Shown here: positions 11,561-22,669 of the stretch, piece after piece
Layout: every line of letters begins with the position of its first letter
Numbering within the stretch: position 1 is the first letter of the stretch
Source: Cavia porcellus
Lineage: Eukaryota; Chordata; Mammalia; Rodentia; Caviidae
Length of the DNA stretch: 64,000 bases
NCBI RefSeq assembly: GCF_034190915.1
Contig: NW_026947506.1
Location: 10,539,501 to 10,603,500, forward strand
Direction of reading: 5' to 3'
Translations under genes and position numbers: made by a program
Notes under the pieces: generated by a model
Seen by the model: the letters and a program-made list of their open reading frames with translations, nothing else
Databases searched by the model: none
What the model was told of the DNA's origin: nothing

Positions 11561-12585
11561 TCCTTGCCCACAGAGATATTGTGAAGTCCTTGGTTCTGGT
11601 GTCGAGTAGCATGGGCCTTACAGAGTGAATTGAGAAGGACCCACCACTCTTCACATTTCTAGAATGATGTGTCACACTGGCATCCTGTCTTCTTCAGCAC
11701 TTACAGGGTCCATTAGTGTGACCTCATGGGCCTGGAGTCCTCCCTGTGGGAAGGGTCCACACAGAAGCGATGGAGATGGGAAACCTTGCGTGCATCTTAC
11801 CACAGTTTTAAGAGTGCAATTAAAGTATGCACTCACTTCCAAACCACTTGCCTGGGTCAGCTCTGTGTGCAGGGTGGAGCTCAGGCCAATGGTGCAGCCC
11901 CTTGCTGACCACTGGGCTTCACTAAAGCCCCACAGAGATTTCCAAGGCACAGCATTCACCTGGCCGGAATCCCCACAATGCCTCCACACACACATGGGTC
12001 CCTGTGACACAGATTCCTGAGATCTGTACCTCACTTTCCCATTTACTCCCGGATGCCTCACCCAGTTGCTCTCGTCAAATCCATTTCCCTCCTGACCCTG
12101 CTCTACATTTCCTGTGTGCTTTCCTATCTTAAGCTGTCGGAGCATTAGGCAAATGTCTTTCCTGGTATCTGACATTCAGTCCACTGATTAAAGTGCTGAA
12201 TGAGATGAGTGGAATGACAGAGGTCTGAGACCACTCACTGCCCAAGGTCAGCGAACAGTCCATGTGTAACATGCACAAGCCTTAGTGTCCAAACTCAAAG
12301 TTCATGGACCTCTGATCATTGCAAGGAGCCCCAGTGAGCCAGGTCCCTAGTTCTTGTCTTCATTCCAGCACCCTGGCCCCAGGCCTCTGACCAATGCCTG
12401 GCCCTCGAGGTGCTGATCCAGGCCCACCCCAAGCCCTAAATTAGCCCAGCCTGGTCCCAAGCCCAAGCCTAGCAGCCTCCATCAGGCACAACTTCCAAAA
12501 TCAGGCAGTTTTACTTGGTCTTAGTGTTTTTGACCTTGCTGTAAGAGGCACACACCATTTCTTGCCAGTTCCTACTGGGAAAATC

Positions 12586-12587
<2 letters not shown>
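11561..12587. other. Unique DNA, no feature recognised
   Basis: Mixed-composition DNA without a recognised repeat or exon. The 167-aa minus-strand frame at 11672-12175 has no recognisable domain and overlaps plus-strand frames of similar size. Confidence 0.55.

Positions 12588-12628
<41 letters not shown>
12588..12628 (+). repeat. (GT)n microsatellite
   Basis: About 20 uninterrupted GT dinucleotides. On the minus strand it produces His-Thr runs in chance open frames. Confidence 0.97.
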
Positions 12629-12630
<2 letters not shown>

Positions 12631-12874
12631 GCCACCAGCCAGGGCTCCGCCCATCCTCCCTTTCATAGCTAATTTCAGGAGGTGACTGAACAATGCAGGG
12701 CTGGCAGCCCCAGGCTGTGGGTTGAGGACAGCTCCCCGCCTCCACCAGCAAAGCCCAGGCCCACAGCCATCGCCTTCCTGAAATAGCCAGGCTCCCTGCT
12801 TCCCCCGGACAACCCAGGGGAAGGATACTCCATTTCCTGCGCACCAACGCCTTATTTATGACCACCCAGTGAGT

Positions 12875-12884
12875 CCATATTTGG
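12875..12884. promoter_or_regulatory. CArG box (SRF-type site)
   Basis: CCATATTTGG matches the serum response factor consensus CC(A/T)6GG exactly. A MEF2-like A/T stretch (CTTATTTATG) lies 15 bp upstream at 12851-12860. It sits in a short AT-richer stretch (12840-13000) inside GC-rich DNA. Such a 10-mer is expected by chance in genomic DNA, so function is only a possibility. Confidence 0.25.
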
Positions 12885-13048
12885 AGACAAAAATCTCACC
12901 CCCAGTGGAATGAAATCAGCCCTGGTAAATAACTGATGTAAGTGTTTAAATTGAAAGGAACTCACAATGCGATTGTGTAGGTATGTAAATGGTACTCTGC
13001 TCTGGGGGAGCCAGGGAGGCTGAATTGTACACACTCTGCAGAAGACTC

Positions 13049-13363
13049 GGGGTCATGGTCAAGGTCAAAGGTAGGGTTAGGGTTATGTTAGGGTTCGAGG
13101 GTCAGGACTAGTGTTTGGGTTAGGGTCGGGGTTAGGGTTCAGGGTTGAGACCAGGTTTAGGGTTAGGGCCAGGGTCATGATTAGGTTTCCGATTATGGTC
13201 AGGGTTAGGACCAGGACTAGGTTTTTTGAGTCAGGGTCATGATTAGGGTTAGGACAAGTATCAAGGTCAGAGTGAAGGTTAGGGTTAGAGTTTGAGTTAG
13301 TGGTAGGACACTGGGCATAGACTCGGTCAGGGTCAGAATTAGCTTCAGGGTCAGGGTTCAGAC
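13049..13363 (+). repeat. Degenerate telomere-like (TTAGGG/TCAGGG)n array
   Basis: About 315 bp built from TTAGGG and near variants. I count eight exact TTAGGG hexamers, several TCAGGG, and many GG(T/G)TTAGG or GGTCAGG relatives, all with the G-rich strand on plus. Order is irregular, with units of 5-9 bases. This is the look of an interstitial or subtelomeric telomere-type array that has decayed. It has no open frame of note and no flanking repeat I can name. Confidence 0.85.
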
Positions 13364-14355
13364 TTGCAGATTGGAACCCAAAAGCTCCTTACTGTGGGAT
13401 CTTCCAGCCCAGCTCTTCTTGGTCGGACTCTGCTCACCTGGATGAGGCAGATGGGAGCTGGCTCCTTAGAAACTGCTCCAAAGTCACTGCCCATTCAGAT
13501 TAGCATAAAGGTGGTGACACTGGGGATATTCCCACACTCTCGGCAGTGATCCCCTTATGAACACAACCTCCCAGCCTTGTGCCAGCACACAGATCCCCTG
13601 CAGGACAGGCACTCAGCATGCTTCCAACATCCGCTGACCAAATCAGAGGCCTTTCCTTGTAGGGACACACTGGCTCAAGCCGAAGAAACCAGTGAACCCA
13701 AAAAAGTCTCCTGAAAGCCCAAGGCAGTGGGCAGTGCATCAAGATTTCTATGGTTCTGGAGTGTGTGGCCTTGAAAACCCATAAACCATGTGTGACCATG
13801 GTCCCAGCAGTCTCCAAGTCACATCCTGCAGCATGCATTGCTGGCCTCTGCAGAGTGGCTTCAGCTTCAGGATAGACAGTGCTTCCTCAAACATGCCCTT
13901 CCCCGATCACCCCGTAGGCAACAGCTCCCTGCTGCACATGTCTATCTGAAATCCAAGGGCAGGGAGCCCAGGGCTGTTGCCATCCTGCTGCAGAGGAAGC
14001 TTCTTCCTCCAGGACTGTGGTGCCATCGGCAGCTGGAGGATTGGCTGTGTCCACTGATGAGCAACCAAGGCTTGGGCCCAGGCAGGATGTGGCACGCTCA
14101 CCACTGACCAAGCTTGGTTTCTTCTCTTTGCTCTTGAATCCTTGACAGCAGTCTCTCTTTCCTAAGCTCCTGGGCCCTGGCACCCTGCAGGGGATATGTA
14201 CAGACAGGACCTGGACCAGTGTCCCCTGATGACATAGCCATCATGCTGAGGTCTCTCAACAGCACTGGGTGTCCTATACCATGACCAGAAGCTCCACGCT
14301 TGTGGAATTCCAGTTTCCAGTGGAGGATTCACTGAGATGTCCCAACCACCAACTT

Positions 14356-14398
14356 GTGCTGGTCTGATGAGGTTGAACAGATGCGTGCTGGTCTGATG
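14356..14398 (+). repeat. Direct duplication, 29-bp period
   Basis: GTGCTGGTCTGATG occurs at 14356-14369 and again at 14385-14398. Confidence 0.9.
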
Positions 14399-14677
14399 TG
14401 TGATCCGGCTGTGACACAGCTGCAGAGCCTGCTGATTTTGTTTATGAGGTCTTCTCTACAAGTTATGGCAGCATGGCTATGACCACAGGTCTTCTCGTTC
14501 TTTTTGTGTTGCTAAAACTTTTATTAACTACAACTTTATAGCTGGCATAGAAGAAGTGAAATTAGCATGTTCTCACTGTGGGGTTTTCTTTTTAGCTGAA
14601 TAAGCCACCTCATTACCACATCTGCCCTGTCGCCTGGGTTCCTCCTTGGTCCCCTGCACGGTGCCATTCCCGTCTGC

Positions 14678-14709
14678 TTGAATTCATCCTCTGTTTGAAT
14701 TCATCCTCT
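14678..14709 (+). repeat. Direct duplication, 17-bp period
   Basis: TTGAATTCATCCTCT occurs at 14678-14692 and 14695-14709, a simple replication-slippage duplication. Confidence 0.9.
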
Positions 14710-15523
14710 ATATTGTTCCCTGCTGTCTGTCTATTGTCAGACTAACCTGGTACGCTGATGCAGTTTTTAGCTGTTTATTTTTAACCTAATACAAGTCTCT
14801 GATTCACAGAGAGAGCTTACTCCAATCATTTTGTTAACACAATTGATATGCATGGTTTCTATTTTTATGGTTCTTTTTCAATAGACATTTTTAGACTAAG
14901 ATTTTTTTTTAACCCAACTTTTACTTTGGTAAAAGTGGTTTTAGAAGCTTTGTGTGCTCTTTCAATCCTCTGGGGAGTAGCATTTAGGAAATATGTATTT
15001 GAATCTATTTTCTCTAATTTTTATTATCAAAAATAAAACGACACTGATGCGTCGTTCTCTGGGCCTTATGAGGGGTGCACTCATCTTTACTTCCTGCCCC
15101 CCTGGCCATCCAATTCCCGGTTCTCAGTGAGGCTAGGGAGTAACTAGACTAGATCATTTTAGTAAATGGACATTTTTAACCATGTGCCCTCTTTCAAAAA
15201 TTAATTTTGGCATTTTGATTATGCTTTAATACCATATTGAGAGTTGCAAATATTTTGTTTTATAAGTCGTGTTTGTTTTACAGGGAAGGAGCTGTTTATT
15301 TTCATATCATGAATTCATCGCTCTTGAATGTGGTATTCTGGCTTCTCCCTCACACGGATTAACATAATGAAGGACCCTGATATTTTCCAGACCTGCTCTG
15401 GACTGTGCACAGCAGGCTCAGGGTGCAGGAGGCTGTGGTGCTGCCCCAGGGACTGGCACCCACAGGGCAGGTGTGGAGCTATGGGGTAGATACAGCTTCT
15501 AGATTGCGATAGGCAGCACCTCT

Positions 15524-15587
15524 AGCATGACCGAAACCACCTTCAGCGTGACTGGAAACCACCTCCAGCCTGACCGGAAACCACCTC
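15524..15587 (+). repeat. 22-bp minisatellite, three units
   Basis: Three tandem units of about 22 bp, each containing (A/G)TGAC(C/T)GGAAACCACCT or a close form, at 15524, 15544 and 15566. A partial fourth unit (TGTGTGAC) follows. Confidence 0.85.
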
Positions 15588-17738
15588 CTGTGTGACAGCT
15601 CATTCACCTCCCACTGCCCCCTCATTTTCATTTCCCCGGGTGAAGCCCGAACCTGGTTCCTCTGCTTGGTCATCACTGAATTTATGTTTCACTCTGGAAA
15701 TTCGAGCCACTCGATAAGTAAGTCTACATATTCAAAACCTTCCACTAATTTTATCTGTTACTCAGAAAACCAAGTCTCCCTTGAGCTCAGGAACTTTTCC
15801 CCAGAATGGTTATTTAATAATAACTCTACTTTGGTTGGTTCTTTTCCTGAAGTTCCTAATATCTGCAAAGTAAATGTGGCTACTGTCCACAACTTTTGTG
15901 TATTTTTCATCTATTAACTTATCCTGATATCTGTGGTACTATGATTGGCACCTCCCAGCCTGCTTCTGGAAGTCCATTTTCCTCTTTACCTCCTCTAAAA
16001 TCCTTCTGCAGCCTGCCAGCCTTGCATTTCTGAGAAGATGTATACTTTGGAGATAGTGGGAAATGCATGCCTGAAATAGCCTCCGAATTCCTTGTGTCCT
16101 AGAAACTGTATGCCCAGGAGAAAGTTTGCCGGATTCCTTGGCGACCCCTTCTCTTGAATTGCCTCATTCTCCCCTGTGTTTGGTGGTTTTCCCGCCTGAG
16201 AAGCTTCCAGAAGTGGCCACCGTGGGGACCTGTGAGCCCAGGGCAGGAAGGAGAGTGGGTGGGTTTGGCTTCCCCGCCTCAATGGCCCACAGGGCTCTGT
16301 GTCTCTGCTCTGGTTTCTCCTCTGTCCAGGAGGTATCAGGGTTCCCTGGAAGTGCCATCCTTCTCTTCCTGGGATGCCAGCAAGGGCCACTCCTGTCCCT
16401 AGCCTAGCCTCATAGCCATGAAGAATTTCCACTGAGTTAGCGTGACTGCTGATTTCTGAAGCTAGAATCCACCCCCCAGAGCTCTGAGGGACTCTACTGG
16501 CCATGGTACCTCCAGGGCAAACCCTGTACAGGCCTCCCTCCTCCACCCACAGGACTCACCAGCAGGAAGCACCCTGCATCGCACTGGGTGACCATTACCT
16601 CCCCATCCTCAGTGTTCTCACCCTTCCTATCTCTAGAGCACTGGAACCTACAGCCTGACCCTAGCTTAGGACATATTTCACACTGTGCACATTTTGCTGA
16701 ATTTTCTTCCTCCTGCTAAAAAGAGTCAACTTTTCCTTCCTTTGGAACAGTTTGTAAAATGCTGTCTGAACCCCATTTCCATTTAGAAGCCACTCATGCA
16801 ATACATTGTCCAAAATGACAATGGGTCCCATTGTCTGCTTGACTCTCAATACCAGGGCTGGCCCCAGATGGTCACGCCTGCGGCCGCCCAGCCTCCTGTG
16901 GGTTTCTGCGAGACGTTTGCAGATAACATTTTATGTAGGAAGCAATCGTGGCTTCATTCTGCGATAGGCAAGGTGCCAGGAAGCACTAAATCAAGTGGCG
17001 ATGCAGTCCCTAAAGAGCGCTGCTGCTGATTTATGATGGTGTTTCCAACAATGCTGCTGAACTTTGTCACGTTGCAATGACCCGAGAGTGCTGCACGTTC
17101 TAGGCAGGGGCAGGAGCTCCAGTCCCGCGTCTCTGCAGGGGCACAGACAGCTCTGCTGTGCTGATGCTGAAATGGGAGAAGGGAGCTCTCCTCCAACCTG
17201 GGGTCACTCCCAGAGCACTTCACACCCTGTGGTGGCCTTAACAAGTGATCAGAGCCCCTCTGTGTTCAAAGGGAGGACAGGAGCAGAGGGGCCAAGGACG
17301 CAGGGAGATGGAGACTGGTCACAGGGGGTGCTGTATAGCCTCACTTTAGCACAGCTGCCAGAATAAATGCCAGGTTCCCTGCTAATGAACACTTCAGGAT
17401 ATTATTTATTGAATTCTTACGTTTTCCTGTAAAATGGGTGCAACTTTTAAGCTTTGTTTTACAAGCAAATTGATAGGCTTAGAAAGGTCAAAACACAGCC
17501 CTCGATCAAAGCAAACAAAGGGCCTGGAGACCCAAGCAACCCAGAGGACTGGGCTCCCTCCACCTGTTAGCACTCTACACAGCTCACACTGCTCAACAGG
17601 AGGCCCCCTGCCCCAGCCACAGTGGCAATGGGCTTTACGCATTTCTTGTTCACATCATAAGCCCAGGAGATTTAGGAGTGTGTTAGGGAAGTGTAAGTAT
17701 GAATTTCTCCTCTCACAGAGTACATTTTTCCTACCAAC

Positions 17739-18060
17739 TGTGTCAGTCAGGGCTTTCTGTCCCTATGAAAAAATACCTGAAATAATCACCTTAAAAGGAG
17801 AAAAGGTTCCTTTTGGCTCATGGTGGTAGAGTTTGGCCCGGTCACTTTGGGCCTGTGGCAGCCCAGGGCATGGTGGTAGAGACGTGGCAGAGGATGCTGT
17901 TCATGACAGCTGAGAGGCACAGAGAGAGCCAGGGAGGGTCCAGGGTCCCCCTGGCTTCTCCTAGGACGAGGGTCACTGTGACCTCACCTCCTTCCCTGGC
18001 ACCACCCTGGGGACCAGGCCTTCCAGCATGACCCTGGGTCACTCCAGGTCCAAACAGCAA
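17739..18060 (-). mobile_element. MaLR-type LTR
   Basis: On plus it reads as the reverse of a rodent MaLR LTR: 'tgtcagtcagggctttctgtccctatg', 'aaatacctgaaataatca', 'ggagaaaaggttccttttggctcatgg'. The left end is the LTR 3' end; the right end is diverged and set approximately. It has no internal retroviral sequence. Confidence 0.7.
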
Positions 18061-21000
18061 CGCAAGGCACTTCGCATTTCCATGGTGACTTCAGCAGACC
18101 CGTCCCTACATGCACCACAGAGCTTTCAGCACATGCAAACCGGGTGCTAGCGTTGAGCCTTCTTTACACCTAAAGACACAGGCTTAGAGAAGCATCAGCA
18201 CTTCCTATGTCAAAAGCAAACAAGGGGGCCTGGGGAAAGCCCAGGAAATTCAGAAGAGGATTAGAATTTAAAGTTGCAGTCAATGGGAAAAGGCAGAAAC
18301 ACACCATCAAATTTGTTCCGGATCTTTTACATTTACCCCCCTCCCACTACTTTGAGTTTATCAGTCTCTCCAATAACCCATCAGTTCCTTTCATGAACCA
18401 TACATGAAAGTCTACTCTGAGCTGCAGAGCAGCGAGCACTCGTGAAGATTCCCGCATCAGATACCTGTCGGCTGTCATCTGCAGAAGCCTCAGTGCTCAG
18501 CACCCACAGGGAGCGGTGGTCTATGACCAGTGGCCTCTTTTGCTGATGTCTCATCCTGGTCCCAGAGTGGTACCCCATGCGCTTTGATGTCCCACGCCAT
18601 CCTAGTTTCTTTGGTAGTTGTCCTTTGTTAATTTTTAATTTTTCTCTTTAGTACATATGGCTCCAGTCATGGGATTGCTGCATTCTCAGCCAGGGGGCAA
18701 GAAAAAGTCAAACGCAGCACCCCAAAAGTCACAGTTGCTCATGTCCCAGCATGTCACTTCCTGCTAGTGCCTGGGCAAGAGCTTGGACTCTGTCACTCCC
18801 AGGAGCCAGTGACAGGGAGCAGTGGCCAGTCACAAAATACACAAGGTGCAGGGGATACATTCCCAATGTCGCACCCTCAGAGCAGCCCTGATCCTTTTCC
18901 TGAGCCATTCCCACCAGCCTGTCACAACACCCCCTCTCATCACCCCCAAATCCATGCCTGGCCTGCGGCCCCCAAGCTCCCTTGCCCTGCAGAGGCCTCA
19001 GGAAAGTATGCTCCTTCCAACACCAGCTCCCAGAAACAGCAAGCCAGGGCTGAGGTCCGGGGTGGGGGGGCCTGGGCCTTGGGGTGCAAGGCACACAGCT
19101 CAGGAAGCCCTGGCCATCTTTCTGCCAAAGACAAGACAGCTTTCCACTTGGGTGACAGTGTCTCCATCAGAGAGACCTGCAAACAAGAGCAGAAGTGGAA
19201 ATATTTACCTCACCTTCCCCTTGTCCCTCGTGGGTCACCACCTGGGACACATGGGAATCCTGACCCATGCTTACAGGGATTCTCAAGACCCACTGGACAC
19301 CATCCCAGCCTGCACAGTCCCCTCACAGCGAGCAGTGTGACCTCCCCAACAGGCCAGCCTGGCAGTCGCGGGATAAGGAAGCCAAGTGCTTCCTGTGGGT
19401 CAACACACCCGACCTCATTGTAAGTGAGAGGAGCAGGGGGTCACGGCCCTGGCTTCAGGTGGGGGCAAAGGAACCAGTCCTCAAGAACCCAAAGGCTGGC
19501 ATCTTTACTTGGCTGACTCGGGCGTGTCCAACCTGTGGCTTGCTTTTTCCCCTGTTTGTTAATGCTATAAAAACATTTCAAAATGAAGGAAGTTTTGTTA
19601 CACATATGAGCTATGTGATATATATGTATATGCTTCCAGAAACAACACCTTTTCACCCAAATGACGCGGGACACACGTTTGCTAGCTTGAGCATGTATCC
19701 CTGAGTCAGAGGGTGGGGACTGAAGAAAGACAGTGTCTGTGGCAAAGCCTTTGTGGCCTTTCCAGAGGCCCTGCAGTCTGGGACCCCCAGGACACTTCTT
19801 CCAGGGTGACAGACAAGTGGTCGCCTACACACCTCCCACCTCTAAGGCCGCACATGGCTCTGCCAAACCCCATGGATTCCAAGGCTCCACAGACACCCAT
19901 TTCGCTAGGTGATGCAGAAAGCTGCCAGCTCCAAAGCAAGATGGGCTGTGCCGCAGCTCCAGGCTGCCCACATCCACCCTGTTCCAGCCCAGACTCTGCA
20001 GGACAGGCCTCTGCGGGGGAGGGGGGAGGGTGTCAGGGCAGTGTCCTGAGGTCCCAGCAGGGCCCTCTGCAGCCAGGAACCACTTGTTATTTGAGAAGCG
20101 GCTGCACCATGGCACCGAGTGTGTCAACTCAAGCCCCACACACAGGGCGAGTGTGAGTTTGGTTGGGTATGACAGCAACTGATGAGCAAAGGAACAGGGA
20201 CCTCAAGGTTACCCTGTGCAGATCCGGAGGGAGCAGGAAAGGGGTGCACAGCAGTGGTAACACCAGCCTACAGGCTTGGCACCTTCACAGAATGCCAGAC
20301 AAAGCGGGAGCCTGCCCTCTGTGCTTCTTCAGAGGAGCTGCTGTCTTCACCAGGGCCGTGGAACCTTTGGCTCCAGTTCTCCAGGCTTGCAGCACAGAGC
20401 CTTTGGCTTTGGGTTAGGGTTGCACACAGACTGCGGTGAGCTCCAGACCTCCGACCGGGGATTGGCTCCTCCACTCTCCAGCACACAGACAGCCACTCCG
20501 ACCTGGCCGGTGGCCTTGGGGACTTGCCCACTCCCGATCCCATGAGCCACCTTACTAAACCCTCTCTGTGATCATGCATGCTTTATATTAAATCTGTTCC
20601 TCTAGTGAGGCCTCATGCACCCCCTCTCCTCCGCACCCCGACATCCTCCTGGGTGACTCAGCATCTAGCACCGTGAATGCTTCGTCCTCTGCTCAGCCCA
20701 CTCCAAGGACGTTTTCTCCATCCTGCTTTACCAGCACGCATGCAAGACAGGCATCGGCATCACCGCTATGTGCCTAAATCCAAGCTCCAGATGCACGATC
20801 TCCCAGATCTCCGCCTCCCATCTCTCCCAGCAATCCCTCCATCTGCAGCAGCGTCTGCCCACCCTTCTGGCCCTAGAACCATCCACTGTCTCATTCTCCA
20901 ACAGCCCTTGCTCACCTCGGGTTGGTTTGGGTTTTTAATGGACTTCAGGTTCCACAGAAAAATATTTCCATCACACTCACTGACTTCTACAGTTCCTTAC

Positions 21001-21145
21001 TCTCATCTCATTTCTTGACCAAATTCCTTCAGAAGCAATGCGTAAGCCAATTGTGTTTTGTCCGGGTGCTGATCACTGTTGTAGAAAAACCACAAAGCCG
21101 AAGGATCTGGTGCCACTTTGCTGGCTGGCAACACTTCCTGAGGGT
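18061..21145. other. GC-rich unique DNA, no gene recognised
   Basis: The longest open frames (18767-19423 plus, 218 aa; 18822-19340 plus, 172 aa) overlap each other in different frames and minus-strand frames as well, and show no domain. There is weak MIR-like text at about 18170-18230. One isolated GGGTTAGGGTT occurs at about 20409. Nothing else is recognised. Confidence 0.5.
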
Positions 21146-21146
21146 T

Positions 21147-21232
21147 TAATCCTTGCCAGGCGTTATCCAACAGGCCTTGCATGGATTATCTCATATTGCC
21201 TCCTGCATCACACTGGAAAGCTGCCTGGAAGC
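21147..21232 (-). mobile_element. MIR-like SINE fragment
   Basis: 'aatccttgccaggcgttatcc...gcatggattatctcatattgcctcctgc' corresponds to the reverse complement of the MIR 3' part (expected 'gccaggcactgttctaag...tattaactcatttaatcctcac'). Short and diverged, consistent with the age of this family. Confidence 0.45.
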
Positions 21233-22184
21233 CTTGTCCTGGTCTCTGAAATCCACTCCCCTCCTCTCCTCTGCTGGGGGAGTGCACAGGTCATCGTGAG
21301 GAGCCTGGTGCCCAGCTTTGCCCACAGCAGTGCTGGGGACAGGCTCCCGCCTGCCTGGTAGAGCCCCTCGGGGCTCCCCACCCCTCCTTCTTCTTTTCCT
21401 CTCTTCAGCTTTCCCCACACCCCTCTCATTCTTGATTTTGAATCTGGGTGACCATGAAAATGGGCCCTTCTCGCCTGCGTCGGCCTCTCTGCTGATCTCA
21501 TTCAGTTGCACAGTTTTGCTACCGCCTCTTAGAAAGACTGTTCCCAAGTTCTTCCAATAAACTGGGAAGCAAAAAGCAAGAAGACAATGATTCTCCAATT
21601 GCGTGCTCAAGCCAGCCCTCGCTCATCAGCTCAACTTACTCCACGTTTCCACTGGATCTGAAGACCAATGTGAGAAAATAGAACCAATCTTCTCGCTCTC
21701 TGTCACCACCTACCAACTCCAGGTCAGCCTCACCCCTCCACCTTGATTCTCCTCTCCTGCACCTCAGCCCCCACTGCCTTCCCACACCAGGTCCCCCCAT
21801 GACACAAGAATCTTCCTGACTCTGTTTGCCTTCAAATGTGCCTGCATTGAATTTAATTTGCTTCTCAAGGCTGATGGTCCAAGTCCCTTCTCTTGCATTT
21901 GACACCTTCCTCAGGCCTCACTCCTGCCCTAAACTCCCTGGCAACTGGCACTTTTTCTTGTCCCAGTGTTGGATTCCCCACAAAAATTGCTTTACATGAG
22001 GCTGTTCTCAGTAAGGTTTGATTGAATGGCTCGATGGCTGTTAAATGCATCTAGAACTTCATCCATCAATTAACACACAAATCAGCATTGTCTATATTAA
22101 GCCCCTAAGACTGACTAAAGTTCCTTATTTTGTTTACCTCATATAACGAGCTTAATCTTGGTACTGGTCAGCTTTCCAACACTG
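21233..22184. other. Unique pyrimidine-rich DNA, nothing recognised
   Basis: C/T-rich plus strand (notably 21380-21420 and 21700-21800) without a recognised element or exon. Confidence 0.5.
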
Positions 22185-22450
22185 TTTTGTTTGTTAAAGT
22201 ACCTGAGGCAATCAACGAAAAACAGAACAGGTTTATTTGGCTCCCAGTGCTAGAGGTTTCAGCCCGTAGTCTGTTGGCCCCACAGGTAAGGAGCGCTTGG
22301 CAGGGCAGGGTGCTCACCTCGCAGTGGCTGGAAGACAGAAAGAGCAAGTAGGGCCCCACAGTACCCCAGTGTCCCTGATGACTTAAACCTCACCGGCACC
22401 CTCTCCTGAAGATCCTGACACCTCCCACTAGTGAAATAGGACAAGGATCG
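22185..22450 (-). mobile_element. MaLR-type LTR, partial
   Basis: 'tttgttaaagtacctgaggcaatcaacg', 'aggtttatttggctcccagtgctagaggtttcagcccgtag' and 'ctcccactagtgaaataggac' follow the order of a reverse-strand MaLR LTR. Both ends are diverged. Confidence 0.65.
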
Positions 22451-22518
22451 AGGCATGAAAGCCTTGAACGATCTTCAGCAACGAGTGTGCAACTCTTAGC
22501 TGCAGAGCAGAAAGTCCT

Positions 22519-22669
22519 TAGACACATTTTTACCACTCTTTTTTTTTTTTTTTTTTTTTTTGTCTTTTTCTTTTTTATCGGTACCAGGGATTGAACTCAC
22601 AACTGCCTGCTTGCAAGGCAGGCGCTTATGCCGCTGAGCTAAATCTCCAGCCCCCCTAGACACATTTTT
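22519..22669 (-). mobile_element. ID-type SINE with 13-bp target-site duplication
   Basis: The body is about 22539-22656 on the minus strand. The tRNA-like head has an A box (reverse of 22631-22642, TTAGCTCAGCGG) and a B box (reverse of 22588-22598, GAGTTCAATCC), then ...GGTACCGATAAAAAAG and a long A tail (T run 22539-22561). TAGACACATTTTT is present identically at 22519-22531 and 22657-22669. Seven bases lie between the left repeat and the T run, so the tail carries a short non-A end. The intact boxes and perfect duplication mark a rather young copy. Confidence 0.9.

Larger units (their letters stand above)
13364..17738. other. Unique DNA with an AT-rich core; no gene recognised
   Basis: GC-rich DNA to about 14480, AT-rich DNA at about 14480-15340 (possibly old LINE, not alignable), then mixed. 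Several short direct duplications occur and are listed separately. A stretch at about 17460-17590 has faint MIR-like wording ('aaattgataggcttagaaaggtc') but is too weak to call. Frames such as 15995-16546 minus (183 aa) show no known domain. Confidence 0.5.

Noticed and set aside
17460..17590. MIR SINE fragment
   Set aside because: A single phrase resembles the MIR core; the rest does not align by eye.
18767..19423. 218-aa plus-strand open frame as a gene
   Set aside because: A 172-aa frame in another register covers the same DNA, and minus frames overlap too. The translation is Pro/Ser/His-rich with no recognisable family.
22588..22642. tRNA gene (A and B boxes present)
   Set aside because: The boxes belong to a tRNA-derived ID SINE with an A tail and target-site duplication; no cloverleaf with anticodon stem and acceptor end can be drawn.
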